A DNA stretch of 14,089 nt from positions 1 through 14,089 of the forward strand of contig JNDT01001734.1 in NCBI GenBank assembly GCA_000697055.1, in the 5' to 3' direction. Made by a program: the position numbers and the translations under genes. Positions 1 through 9,900 of the stretch are shown one piece after another. Every line of letters starts with the position of its first letter. The first letter of the stretch is position 1. A model generated the notes under the pieces. It saw only the letters and a list, made by a program, of their open reading frames with translations. It was not told the DNA's origin and searched no databases. Origin of the DNA: Saksenaea vasiformis B4078. Lineage: Eukaryota > Mucoromycota > Mucoromycetes > Mucorales > Saksenaeaceae.

Positions 1-132
1 AAAAAAAAAAAAAAAGAAGAAGGGCTATATGAAAGAAGATACATGGCAAGAAGAAAGTGTATTAGAAAGCTAAAGATTCTATTGGCAAGAAGAAAACTCC
101 GGCTGAGTACACAAAGTGTTTCTTTGACTTGA
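1..132. repeat. A/G-rich low-complexity edge with a duplicated 13-mer
   Basis: The window opens with 15 A residues followed by purine-rich sequence. The 13-mer TGGCAAGAAGAAA occurs twice, near 43-55 and 83-95, so a local duplication is likely. The first forward frame stays open from base 1 to a TGA at 130-132 and would encode a very basic Lys/Arg-rich peptide. This could be the 3' end of a gene entering from the left or simply compositional bias. I recognise no protein family here. Confidence 0.3.
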
Positions 133-140
133 TATGTTGA

Positions 141-315
141 TAATTTTTTACACTACTCTAAGTAAATTTTGCATCTCTGAATGGTCAAGTTTGCGCTAAA
201 GAACAATTGAATATGCGTTCATTAGTACATCAATTTTGCGTCAGAAGATCAATCACTTACGTGAACTTGGTCTCTCCAGTGAACGCAAAATTTATTCGAG
301 CAGCGTAAAAAATAA
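141..315. mobile_element. MITE-like element with imperfect terminal inverted repeats
   Basis: The sequence at 141-184 reads TAATTTTTTAC, then an AAATTTTGC block. The reverse complement of 276-315 reads TTATTTTTTACGCTGCTCG, then the same AAATTTTGC block. About 26 of the first 31 aligned positions match, with one single-base gap. The arms enclose about 90 bp of AT-rich DNA without coding potential. A TA dinucleotide abuts both ends (141-142 and 313-314), which could be a target-site duplication of the Tc1/mariner type, but TA is common here. Size, inverted ends and lack of an ORF fit a miniature non-autonomous DNA transposon, somewhat decayed. The superfamily cannot be assigned. Confidence 0.5.
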
Positions 316-360
316 CTCATGGTTAGTAAATGAAAGATGCTTTGATGTCTTCTACTTACC

Positions 361-421
361 CCCTGAAGGGGTAATCCCGTGGTGACACGGGGGCCCAACC
401 CCGCACCGAAGCGGCGGGGTC
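361..421. other. GC-rich cluster of three consecutive hairpins
   Basis: Three inverted repeats lie back to back in an otherwise AT-rich region. CCCC at 362-365 pairs with GGGG at 370-373. CCCGTG at 378-383 pairs perfectly with CACGGG at 388-393 around a GTGA loop, which is a GNRA-type tetraloop on the plus strand. CCCCGC at 401-406 pairs with GCGGGG at 416-421. The GC-rich tract continues to about 475. This could be a structured RNA, a structured 5' end of a retroelement, or a mobile palindromic sequence. I do not recognise it as tRNA, 5S rRNA, hammerhead or HDV-like ribozyme. Confidence 0.45.
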
Positions 422-1954
422 GGAGGAGGGAGGTCGGCGTCTAGGAGCGGCCGAGTGTGGGACGGTCTACGGAGGACTTGAAGCGATCCAGCGTCTGGCG
501 ATCCATCACGAAAAAATCAGTGATACTGAGTACGACAACGGTTACTTATTTAAGTGGTGAACGTGAGTTACACGCACGGCCAAGACGGTTTGGGACAGAG
601 GTCACGCAGCCTGAACAAAAGGCAGAAGACATGAATAACCTTGTAGGTGTAATGAACTAACGTTCTAACCGGGATGTTAAAGGTAAACATAGCCGAAGAA
701 TAAAAAAAATAATTCATGCGTCTCTTTAAATACGGATCATTCTGGTATGAGCTCATCACGAAACATTTCCATGCCTTGTGTTAGGGCATAGAGAAACTGT
801 CACTGATGCAATGAATCATCTCAACGTCAAAGGACGTACCGCTTTTGGTGGAACACTTTCCTTTCTTGAGATATTTCTACGTTTTCCGGTAGGATACTAA
901 GAAATCCATCACCGTGAAGATGAACTCCTCTAACGCAAACTCCAGTTGTCCAAGCGTGAACTGTTCATTGCATGAACGTAAAAATACGTCCTTGAAAACG
1001 CAGAGTTCATCTGGAAGTAACGCCCAATAATTTCAAATAAGCGCAAAATCACGGGAAAATCCTGTAAACATAACTGTAAATAGCAGAGTCGCTTTGACGT
1101 GCGCACAAATCATTGTTTTCCCCTTTACTCATTATATCTGTTTGCTGACTGCTTGAAAGCCGGGCAAAATTGACGTCTAGAAACGGCACCCTATCGATGA
1201 AGTTGTCCGGATTCTCTTTGTAGCACATTTCGTTAGCAATTGCTTTGTGCATAGTGAGGTTTGATGTCACCTCTGTCCTTATGTCTGGTTTCAAACTTTG
1301 CTTCGACTACATAAAGAAAACGGTAACTTCTATGGAGCTCTCCTAGTTGCTGACGAACATATGCGTAACTGATATTTCCTTGTTGCGAGCTTAGGCTTTT
1401 TTATTACCACAGGAGTGTCCCCGCAAAAGTTACTATCTATTAATTTGGAGACATACGTCCCTTTCGAACACGTTGCGAAGTGGAAAAAATTGGCAAGTGA
1501 AATGCACATTACCTACCGTGGGATAAATATAGCTGGAAGTGAGTTTTATTTAAAACACAGATGGGAAGCGACAGCTGGCAGTCATTTTCGCGTAGCAACC
1601 TACACAGCGACGTCAAAATTGCGCAAAGTCCCTTGCGGAAGTATTGAACCGAGGGTCCCTCACAAACTGGGCCGTAGGGCTTTGTTACTATTAGTGGAAC
1701 TAAGCACAGCATAGTTATCCTTTCAGCGAGCATAGTAGAAATTGCGGTTTGTTTTGGATGAAGCGTAAACTGGACGTTGTAAATCTTATTTCACGTAACG
1801 CAGACGATATGTCAGAAGACTGAAAATCGCCACAGCCGAAGATATCGGGAAGTGGCGCTGATGTGTGGGTCATTTCATTCTCCCAATTGAAACGCCGCAC
1901 AAAGGTTTTTTTTGTACGTCTTCTCATATTTCGTCACGTCTAAGTTTATCTGTC
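422..1954. other. Long interval without a supported gene
   Basis: Only short open frames occur here (the longest is about 99 codons at 1415-1714 on the plus strand, and 81 codons at 1049-1294 on the minus strand). None resembles a known family, none joins to a neighbour through plausible splice sites, and several begin at non-ATG codons. The first part (to about 480) continues the GC-rich tract. The rest could hold decayed transposon sequence, but I found no recognisable motif. The last 100 bp should contain the promoter and leader of the C2 gene, including a CCAAT at about 1884 and a T run at 1907-1914; neither is proven functional. Confidence 0.5.
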
Positions 1955-3443
1955 ATGGCACAGCCAAGACTTATTGGTGAATTAGCCGTTGTCGCTCTGA
2001 AAGCTGTAACGTATCTACGTAACTTCCGAGAACCAAAAGGAGATTTGCATCTAACCATCGTACCGATCATTTAGAGAGATTTACCCAACCGTGAGGTACA
2101 TCAATCTCGGGAATTGACGATACTTTGAAATACTGACCTCGTGAAAAAGGTTGTGGGTAAACAAGATCCTTTTTGTGTCTTCAGATTGGGTGAAGTAGCA
2201 AAGAAGACAAAGACAGATGTCCGCGGAGGTCAGCATCCACTCTGGGATGACCAAGTAGGTTATTAAGCCTAGTGGCACCTTCCCTGCTAAAGCGCTGTTT
2301 CAGGTTAATATCCCCGTACCTGAAGGGAAAACAAAAATGCGTGTACAACTCTTTGACGAAGATGCGGCGCGAGAAGATTTGATTTCTGAAGGAGAGGTTG
2401 ACTTGACAAAAGTTATAACAGAGGGAGAATATGACGGTTAGTATAGAGAGTTTTTTAAACGCTCTTTGTTGACGGAGACTCGATCCCTTAGATTGGTTTC
2501 CTTTGACGTACAGAGGCCGCAAGGCTGGCGAAATTTATTTGGAGTTGACGTTTTACTCAGCGGTAAGTCATCGGAAGCTAGAAAAACCGGTTTAATTTCA
2601 CAATTGGGAATTACTAGCGTCCGCCACCTAAGCGCCAACCAACGAGATATGTTGGACATTCGCGTCCATTGTCAGGAGGATATGCTAGACCCCCCCCCCC
2701 ACCCGCCGCTAATCCTCATCCTCCACCGGTCGCTAATGCTCGTCCTCCAACGGTTTCTGGTCCAAATGAAGCCCCTCCCGCTCGTTATAGCAATGTTGGT
2801 CCCCCGCCCTACGTGCCGCCTCGTCCACCAGCACCACAGGAAAATATGGCTACTCCACACATGCCTCCTCCAATAGCCCCTTCGCCATCGTCATCGACAG
2901 GATCACTCGGATATCCACCTATGCACCAACGCCCTCCACCACAGCCGCAGCATTCTGGACATCCTGGATCAGTTGCACCGGCTTCTCCTTATCCTCCGAT
3001 CTCGCACGGTGGTGCAGTAACACCGTTACTATCGGCACCGTATAAGCCTACCCCATCTCCTCAGCCGCAGTACGGAGGTATTAATTGACGGCTAGAAAGC
3101 TCTGTAAAAAGACTGCTTATACTTAGGAATAGGTTATCCACCTGTGCATGGCGGAGGCTTTCATCCACCACCTCAGCCAACCCCGCAGCAGCAGCAGCAT
3201 CAGCCTTATCCAAATCAGTATGGTGGTAATTACCCACCTCCTACGTCCGCTTATCCGCCACCGACTCCGAGTATGAGTTTCCCTGAACCTCAACGGTTCA
3301 CAGGAGGGTACACACCACAAAACGATGGATCTGCCACACCATTTGCTGCTCATCAAGGAGCATACCCGTCACCAGCACCTGGTGGATATCCACCACCTCC
3401 AATGGGCGGCTATCCTCCACAACCAGGATACCCACCCTATTAG
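1955..3443 (+). CDS. C2-domain protein with proline-rich tail (Inn1/Fic1-like)
   Basis: Likely a cytokinesis or cortical adaptor: an N-terminal C2 domain, a membrane- or protein-binding beta sandwich, followed by a PxxP-rich tail able to bind SH3 domains, as in yeast Inn1 and fission-yeast Fic1. Proposed exons are 1955-2005, 2075-2095, 2150-2254, 2304-2436, 2492-2562, 2618-3077 and 3127-3443. They total 1158 bp, 385 residues, with no internal stop. The C2 domain covers about residues 5-125 and includes LPNREVVGKQDPFC (from residue 20), a loop-3 segment FDEDAARED and GRKAGEIYLELTFYSA at its end. Residues 128-385 are rich in Pro, Gly, Tyr and Gln, with polyproline, a QQQQ run and terminal GYPP-type repeats. 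The ATG at 1955 gives a normal C2 start. Exon 2 is only 21 bp. Inn1 is of similar length (about 400 residues). The domain call is firm; the cytokinesis role is inferred. Confidence 0.85.
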
Positions 3444-3565
3444 AAAGCTCCAGAACTACGATACTCTTCAATCATTTATATTTACATGTCTATGATTATT
3501 TCTTTTGCAAAGTGTGTCGAATTAGCAACTTGTGATGTTGTAAAATGATGACTCCATGTGTCAAA

Positions 3566-3571
3566 AATAAA
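3566..3571 (+). terminator. Putative polyadenylation signal of the C2 gene
   Basis: AATAAA lies about 123 bp after the stop codon of the C2 gene, in AT-rich sequence and on the right strand. This is a sensible position for a fungal 3'-UTR signal, but the hexamer alone is weak evidence. Confidence 0.4.
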
Positions 3572-3766
3572 TATTGCCTAGCGACAACGTAGCAACCCGC
3601 AGGGGAGAACCGTGCAGAATTTCAATTCATGTGGTTAAGCGGAGAATGAATATCCGAAGCACAACAAAAAAATTTGCGTGAGCATGAGAGTTTTGATCAT
3701 TGGTCCCTGGTTTAAGTGCAGCATTTTATTCGCAGTGATCTCTAAAAGCGTGCCAAGTTCCTGAAG

Positions 3767-3956
3767 ATGGCTTCGTCTGCCCTTGGATGTTGTTCGCTGT
3801 GTTTCTGTTCCGTGTCGGAGCTGCAATATTTTCTGCGTACTGTGGAACCAGGTAACTTTTGATTTTTTTTTGTTTTCTGTTTTCTCTCTCGTGCCAGCTC
3901 TGTCATTCTTTCTACCGTTGGCCGACTTCCCGTCGCTGTCCATCCGATTCCTGTGA
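3767..3956 (+). CDS. Possible spliced upstream ORF in the kinase leader
   Basis: An ATG at 3767 opens 85 nt that end at a GTAACT donor (3852). The acceptor GTGCCAG ends at 3897 after a long pyrimidine tract, giving a 46-bp intron of the size used elsewhere in this window. Joined, the two parts would encode 47 residues and stop at TGA 3954-3956, with a TAG directly after, 24 nt before the kinase ATG at 3981. The second part is in the same frame as the kinase and separated from it only by those stops. The peptide is hydrophobic and Ser/Cys/Leu-rich and resembles nothing I know. It may be a regulatory uORF, or the intron may be real and the ORF incidental. The rest of the 3444-3980 spacer shows no gene. 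Confidence 0.35.
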
Positions 3957-3980
3957 TAGAAAACAAGGCAATTCTTGCCG

Positions 3981-6900
3981 ATGGTTGCCATGAGCCCCTA
4001 CAATTTCGACCCAGACGTTGTAAAGATTACAGGTTATACCTTTGAGCCCTCGTCACTATTAGAAGGTTTAGATAATGTTGCCATCGCTTACGGTCAGAGG
4101 TACTTCATTACGAAGAATAAACGCGATCTTGTAAGAAAAAAAAGCTTACACTTTCTAACTAAGGAATCGGGACGCTTTACCGGTGGTGGCAAAACTATCA
4201 TATCAAACATTGCGATTGGAGAGAGAATATCACATTATTAAGCGCTTGTATAAGCATGCAGACTCAAAGCAATTACTTTGTCAGCCTCTAGAGAAGGTTC
4301 TACTACCGACGGGACTCATTGTACTCATCTTCGCTAATCGTGGTAAGAATCACCGACGCCCTCCTTGCAAAAAATTTAGCCTATTTGAACTTGTAGGCAA
4401 AAACCTCCTGGACGCCCTTCAGCCAGCTTTAACGTATTCTCCCGAGTTACTCGTTCTTGGTAATCCGTTTGACAGACCACCGCCAGATCCGGCGATACAA
4501 CCGCCCCTAAATCTGAGTTCGTTCCTGGATTTCGCGATCCAGTGCTGCAATTGTCTAGAACTTATCCATAAAAATCAAAGTAATATGTCCTGCCACACAT
4601 TGATCACCGTTTCTGATATTTTTGATCTTGTAGTTGTTCATGGTGAAATTCGACTCAATGCTTTTATGTGGCCCAAAAACGATACTGTGAAAATATGGAA
4701 CTTTGGCTCTGGCTCCCGTAGTCTTGAGACTCATCTGACGTCGGAAGGTTGGCGAAAAACAGTACATCGAAGCGGAGCATATACATTTTGGCAGATGCTG
4801 ATCTTTATGTCACCTGAGCAAACGGGACGCACAACCTTTCAACCTGACCATCGCACGGACCTCTACAGTCTCGGTATCACATTTTTCGTCGTTCTTACGC
4901 AATCGCTTCCCTTTACCCACAACAGCCCAATGGAAATCATTCACAGCGTACTTAATCGAAAAATTCCCGCCGTACATGAGGTACGCTCCGACGTCCCTGT
5001 GATTATATCATCTATTATCGAAAAATTAACGAACAAGGTGACAATGTGTCAAAAAAAACATGGGTTTATACTAACAGCCTACAGTCTCCGGATGAAAGAT
5101 ACACGAGTGCTCATGGCTTGAGAGAAGATTTGAAAGAATGCCAGAGACTACTACAAGAAGCAACAGACCCACTGGTATGAAGAAACCCTTTATTTCATAC
5201 GTTTGTTGACAAGGCGTGTTAGGATATTGCCCCATTCCCACTTGGAAAAAACGATATTGCGAGTGTTTTTACGCTTCCCAATGGATGCTTTGGTCGATCA
5301 CGTGAAATTGAATTAATTACCACGATTATACGTCGGACAGCCTATATGTGTGGTCTCTATAAAAGACGTGCTTGCATGAACAACGGTGTGTCGCTGCTTA
5401 CTCCGGCGAAATCCGATGCAGAAGAATCCTTGGTCAACTCCGGAAAAGGAAACAAAGCGCAGAATATCGGAGTACGCTTTAGAAAGCCTACAGAAATAGT
5501 ATCGATTTACGGAGATGCTGGTGTTGGTAAGGCTCGCATTCTGATCCCATGACTTTGATCTAACCGAATGTGCAGGGAAATCAACTCTCATTCGGCATAT
5601 TCAGCAAGTAGCCCGAGAATACGGTTATATCGCGATTGCAAAGTTTGATATACGACAACCTTTGCCTTACGGATGCATACTCCGATGTATGAGCATATTT
5701 CTGAAAAATATTCTTGCAGAACCACCTTCCGAAATTGATCGATTCGCTAACATGCTAAAACTACAACTTGGACCGCAAGCACTGTCCCAATTACCAACTT
5801 TGCTTCTGGACAACGTTCCAGAACTTTATACCATCCTTGAAGGATCATCCCCAGGTGGTAATAGCTGCGATAGTGACATTAGCGGTGGTGAGATTAAAAT
5901 GCGATTTCATTCCGCCTTCATCGAGATTTTTGAGGTCATGGTGAACTTCAAATTTGTAACACTCGTAAGTTTAGGGATTGCCTATTTGGGAGAATTCGCT
6001 GACCGATGTTTCAAATTATGTAGTTTCTGGAGGATCTACATCAAGCTGGTAAGTTTGGACTTTACCAGCCATTGGTTGCATTCTGTGCGACTTTGACGGA
6101 GATTGACGCCACACGTGGTTTTGATAGATGAAGCATCCATTGAACTCCTAGAGTCCTTAATCGGTGCCAGACTCAATTTATTGGTTATACTTTCATACCG
6201 CATAGACGAATTGTCAAAATCCGTGTCTAAATTGCTGCGAAGTGAGAACTCCGTTGTGAGCTATGTCCAGGTTGAAAATCTGGACCAGCCGGCACTAATG
6301 GACCTCGTGCGCACTGCAATGCATCGCCATCAGGAAATCGATACCGTTTTACTATCACCACTTGTTGATTTTATTTGCAAAAAGACGCGCGGCAATCCAT
6401 TTTACGTATGTCAACTCTTAGTAACCCTCGAAAAGAAAGGTCTGCTTTATTTCACATGGGAACAATGTCGATGGGAGTACAATTTGCAGGAGATAGAGAA
6501 GGCGTTAATGCATGAAATGGGAGAGACCAACGAGGATATTGATATCGAATTTTTGGTGAGGCGATTGAAAGAGCTACCACGCGATGGCCGCAAATTTCTC
6601 AAATGGGCGTCGTTCATTGGAAATAATTTTTCATACGAGACTGTGCGCCACTTGATGATGGAATGCGACGACAACAACTGTTCAGAATTAGACAGCGATA
6701 ATGAATCCGATGATGGTATATCTCCCCTGTCAACGTCACCACGAAAAGAAGGTCTATTTCCGACAACACGCAGGTACGATGCCATTAACGGACTGCAATC
6801 AGCTCTACAACAAGGATTCATCCAAGCCTTCACCAATGACGAATTTCGCTTCAGTCATGACCGATATTCACAAGCAGCTATGATGTTGGCAAAGCCGGAT

Positions 6901-9900
6901 AAACGTGACATGTTACATTTGAAGATAGCAATGCATTTTGTGAATCAGCCCAACACCGATACGTTCTGGGTGGCAGATCATGTCAAGGCTGCAGTCCATC
7001 TTATCAATGCGTGCGACAAAAGAGCTCGATATCGTGCTGTACTGGTTCAGGCTGGTGATAAAGCCTACCACTCGGGTGCTCACAACCTGGCGTTCTCCTA
7101 CTATGCTTGCGCTCAAGCCCTGCTAAGTAACGATCCCTGGGCAGACGGGTTGGATAGCAACTACCTCGAAACTTTACATTTGTATACACGTTTGGCCGAA
7201 ATTAGCTGGTTCTTAGGCTATGAAATGACATCTTCGTTGGTGACCACGATTCTAAAAAACGCTAAATCTGCTATTGATCGAGCTGCAGCATATCGTATTC
7301 AACATCGGTACTACTGGTCACGCAAGGTGCATCAAGAAAAAGCATCTATTCTTTTGGAATGTCTGCGCGAATTGGGCATTGAGAACTTAGCTTTAGATCG
7401 CTCAGACGAAGAATTGCGTGAGTTATATGAGTTCACTCGAGGGCGGGTTCTGGAGCTCGGACTGCACAAAATATCAGAACTTCCGGTATGCGAGAGCCGC
7501 CTGATCCGCACGCGCTTGGCGATACTGGAGGAACTGTAAGTAATAGAGAGAGTTGAAGGCAAAACAACTTACGGTGAATTGTAGCTGCCTTTGGGCCTAT
7601 TGGGTGAATGACTTTAGGGCAATCTTAGCTGTCGGCTGTCGCTTGGTTGTTAAGACTCTGAACCATGGAACTTCTCCAACGACAGGTGTCGGCTTTGTAT
7701 TCTTCGGTATTGCTGCAATGCATATCTTCAAAGCCTACGAATTTGGTGAGCAGATTGGGGCAGTTGGTGTTGCGCTTTGCAACAAATATGGCGGCAACTC
7801 TGAATCAGCAAGGGCACATTATCTTTATGGCGCATTTTTGAGTTCTTGGAAATATCATTACCGAGAATCGGTGCCTATGTTCCGTCGAGCGTTGAAACAA
7901 AGTCTACTTGGAGGCGATAGAACCTATGCGACATTTGCCCATTTACAAGTAGTCATGGGCATGTTCTTTTGCGGTGAACATTTATCAGACACGCTACGTG
8001 AAGCTAGACTTTGCTCAAATGAAGCTAACAAGTGAGAAAAGCCCGAAAAAAAAGAGCTTAATTTACATTGCTTGCCTAGGTGGAACGACTCGGCAGGAAC
8101 TTCAATACTGATAACCACGGTGATTCGTGTGATACTGGCACTGCAAGGCCGTACTTATCTTACGGAGGAGGGTATATTCGATGACGATGTGTTTAACGAC
8201 GCAGCCTTTGTGACGACGATGTACGAGCAAAGCCCTGATTCTGGTCTTCCTATGTTCTGGCATTTTGCCTTGAAGTTGATTGTTTTGGTTCTTTATGGTT
8301 ACGACGAAGCAGCCATCAAGATCGGCAATCAGTACTCCCAGCTTGCTGACTTGCAGCCATCTTTCCGTCATACCCATCTCATGCTCTTTTTCCATTGTCT
8401 TGCCATGATCAGGCTGCTGCACAAGGGAAAAGGTGATAAGGAGGTGTTTATGGAGCAAATCCAGAAGCATAGAGACACATTACAAGGATGGGCGCAGCAC
8501 TCGTAAGTTTTCTGTTGTCCGTTATCTATTGTGTCTTTACCTGATATGTCTTCTATAGGCGAGTCAATCTCGAGATGTTTGTTTCTCTCATTGTAAGTTT
8601 CCTGCGCCATGGTAATGTTTTGAAGCTTATTTAGTGATAGGATGCTGAACTTTCGGCATTTGAGTCGGACATTCGTAAAACCGAGCTATTGTACGATCAA
8701 GCAATAGATCAGGCCAAAAAGGGGGATTGGGGCTTAGAAACAGTTATCATGTACGAATTTGCGGGAGAATACTACATGAGAAGCAGGTCATGTCATGTGG
8801 GTACTCTCTTAATCGAAAAGGCTATTGCGGGTTATCGTCATTGTGGTTGCCGCGGGAAGGCAGACCACTTGGAACGAGCACATGGTAGTCGTGTGAGCGT
8901 GGTGCCTGCCAAGGATGCAGAGGTACAAACGGAAACTTATGCGATGACGCCTCGACAAAATTCTTTCGAGGATCTCAGTCTCGTGGAACCTTATACAGAT
9001 GTGGCTGTGAACACACTGGCAACTCCTGAAGAGACATTACTGTCTTTGGACGTCGTCGACTTGGCATCGATACTGAAAAGCTCGCAAGTGATTTCTAGCG
9101 AAATGAACTTTGATCTTCTGCTGAAACAGATGCTTGGGGTGAGTCCATCTATCTGGAAGATGTGATACTCATACATATGCAGATCATATTGGAAAATTCT
9201 GGAGCAGAATCAGGTGTCATTATTATCAAGGAAAACACATCGTTCTTGGTCATGGGCACAGGTTCTCAAACGGATGGTAAGCAAAAATAATTTGCCTAGG
9301 TGATTGAAAGAATGCAAGTTCATACTTGTACCATAGGCTGCGAAATACTTGCGACACCAAAGTTACTTTCCGAAGAGCCAGATTCAAGCATGACTCGTAT
9401 CGCTAAATACACTTTGCACTCGGAGGAGTCAATGCTGGTTCCAGATATACAGCTTGATCCACGGTTCTCTGATCTAGGTACCGCAGCCAAGTGTGTTATC
9501 TGTACCCCTATCACACACAAGAGCGCTATTGTTGGTTGCATCTACATTGAAGGCGCAGTGGGTTCATTGACGGCAAGACATGAAATCGTACTGCGTTTGT
9601 TATCCCAACAAATCGGTATATCTGTTTCGAACGCATTGCTATTCAAGAGCGTTCAAAGCGTTACCTATTCGAATGTGCAGATGATTGAGATGCAGAAAGC
9701 GGCATTAAAAGAGGCCCGCATGAGCAAAGAAGCTGCCTTGCGGGCCATGAAGCTTAAGGCTGACTTTCTGGCGAATATGTCACACGAGCTTCGTACGCCG
9801 TTCTCTGGGTTTTACGGTATGATCTCGCTACTTTCCGAAACTTCTCTGGACGTTGAACAGCTGGATATTGTACACACGGCAAAGGAAAGTTGCGAAATGT

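Noticed and set aside
361..475. HDV-like or hammerhead ribozyme
   Set aside because: The hairpins do not form the nested double pseudoknot of HDV-like ribozymes, and the CTGANGA and GAAA core of a hammerhead is absent.
457..660. Open frame of 67 codons on the plus strand
   Set aside because: It begins with GTG, overlaps the GC-rich structured tract, and resembles no protein. It is too short to trust in a eukaryotic genome.
1049..1294. Minus-strand open frame of 81 codons
   Set aside because: Composition is protein-like, but I found no family motif and no splice-compatible extension on either side. It is left as unassigned sequence.
1415..1714. Plus-strand open frame of 99 codons
   Set aside because: The first codon is GTG, a minus-strand frame overlaps it over most of its length, and no motif is recognisable.
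2690..2700. Run of 11 C as a possible sequencing frameshift
   Set aside because: Read as given, the run lies in a polyproline stretch and the frame continues correctly on both sides, so no correction is needed.
3635..3991. Minus-strand open frame of 118 codons in the spacer before the kinase
   Set aside because: It covers the kinase leader and start in antisense, is rich in Lys, Arg and Thr as expected from the complement of the pyrimidine tract, and shows no domain.
4343..4396. Retaining this 54-bp segment as coding sequence
   Set aside because: It is open in frame, but it has a GTAAGA donor and TTGTAG acceptor, matches the common intron size, and its removal joins FANRG to [10 protein letters not shown] smoothly. 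Retention remains possible.
7536..7584. Apparent stop codon TAA at 7537 and other in-frame stops between kinase segments, suggesting a pseudogene
   Set aside because: Each break coincides with a GT donor and AG acceptor 44-79 bp apart that restore frame and conserved sequence. The full 18-exon sum is open and divisible by three.
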